This document shows positions 63,877 to 64,000 of a DNA stretch of 64,000 nucleotides, in pieces. The stretch spans positions 67,030 through 131,029 of the forward strand of contig NZ_KI628540.1 in the NCBI RefSeq assembly GCF_000503215.1. Reading direction: 5' to 3'. Position 1 is the first letter of the stretch. Each line of letters opens with the position of its first letter. The position numbers and the translations under genes are program-made. Under the pieces are notes generated by a model, which was not told the origin of the DNA, searched no databases, and saw only the letters and a program-made list of their open reading frames with translations. The DNA comes from Pseudomonas canadensis. GTDB lineage: Bacteria; Pseudomonadota; Gammaproteobacteria; Pseudomonadales; Pseudomonadaceae.

Positions 63877-63907
63877 GCAAATGCACTATTCATCCCGGTG
63901 CATTTGC
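63877..63907. promoter_or_regulatory. Dyad upstream of the PAS-LuxR gene
   Basis: GCAAATGCAC-N11-GTGCATTTGC, perfect 10-base arms, 80 bases upstream of the regulator and 64 bases upstream of the divergent gene at the window end. The right half GTGCATTTG recurs at 62286-62294. Confidence 0.6.
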
Positions 63908-63970
63908 GCGGGGACGAGCGGTACTTGGCTCGCCAGACTGAGGCGGTCAATAACGCAAAAAGGATCAATC

Positions 63971-64000
63971 ATGACCCCTGTCTATGAAACCAACCGTTCG
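63971..64000 (+). CDS. Start of a divergent gene, cut by the window edge
   Basis: ATG with AAGG 8 bases upstream; only ten codons are inside the window (MTPVYETNRS). Divergent from the PAS-LuxR gene and probably sharing its control region. Product cannot be told. Confidence 0.45.
   Translation, partial: MTPVYETNRS

Overview
The window reads as chromosome of a Pseudomonas of the P. fluorescens group. GC is high and genes are dense. The gene content is typical of that genus (DUF2790, DUF1652, DUF1615, YegQ/TrhP, SelD-MnmH, DhcAB-AtoB), with many REP/REPIN-type inverted repeats of the GTGAGCGAGCTTGCTCGC and TGTAGGAGCCGGCTTGCC kinds. There are no rRNA or tRNA genes, CRISPR arrays, prophage or insertion sequences. 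All assignments come from reading motifs, gene order and recalled family knowledge; no database search was run.

Layout. 1-3.3 kb: end of a probable type VI secretion adaptor gene, a Cys-rich lipoprotein (candidate immunity protein) and a class 3 lipase (candidate phospholipase effector). 3.3-7.2 kb: cytosine salvage operon codB-pucR-codA with two perfect dyads in front of it. 7.2-10.4 kb: NUDIX hydrolase, acetyltransferase, QueD, a long intergenic repeat and a patatin-like lipase. 10.5-18.9 kb: two PepSY proteins, a response regulator and sensor kinase resembling BqsRS, a TlpQ-like chemoreceptor, an Na+/H+-antiporter-family permease and a CtpM-like chemoreceptor; this order resembles PA2652-PA2659 of P. 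aeruginosa as I recall it. 18.9-26.9 kb: TrhP, a small exported protein cluster leading into DipZ, an AI-2E-type permease, small proteins, AroE homologue, YceH, DUF1993.

26.9-35.7 kb: SstT, an MFS exporter, an NhaR-type regulator, a small lipoprotein, TerC, the selenophosphate/2-selenouridine pair selD-mnmH, a DUF318 permease and a histidine phosphatase. 35.8-42.1 kb: GST, PhzF-like isomerase, hemB with a 22-bp tandem duplication in its leader, LysE exporter, two lipoproteins, thioesterase. 42.1-45.8 kb: the ketone-body/dehydrocarnitine CoA-transferase cluster atoB-dhcB-dhcA with its divergent LysR regulator and a clear dyad. 45.8-54.8 kb: a hypothetical gene with an unusual upstream region, a sirtuin, a CBS protein, topoisomerase III, an MHS-family transporter, a GMC oxidoreductase and a LysR regulator. 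54.8-64 kb: transglutaminase-like protein, AlkC-like repair protein, glutamine-synthetase-like ligase with its XRE-cupin regulator, small exported protein, MFS transporter, DUF1652 and a PAS-LuxR regulator.

The strongest leads for new biology are regulatory. They are a direct repeat matching a BqsR box in front of the PepSY-kinase operon whose kinase lacks the RExxE iron motif; dyads in the codB, dhcA, XRE-cupin and PAS-LuxR control regions; and a promoter-plus-dyad 0.3 kb upstream of an unrecognised gene at 46.2-46.6 kb. Two genes have C-terminal tails written by intergenic repeats. The best candidate effector-immunity system is at the left edge.
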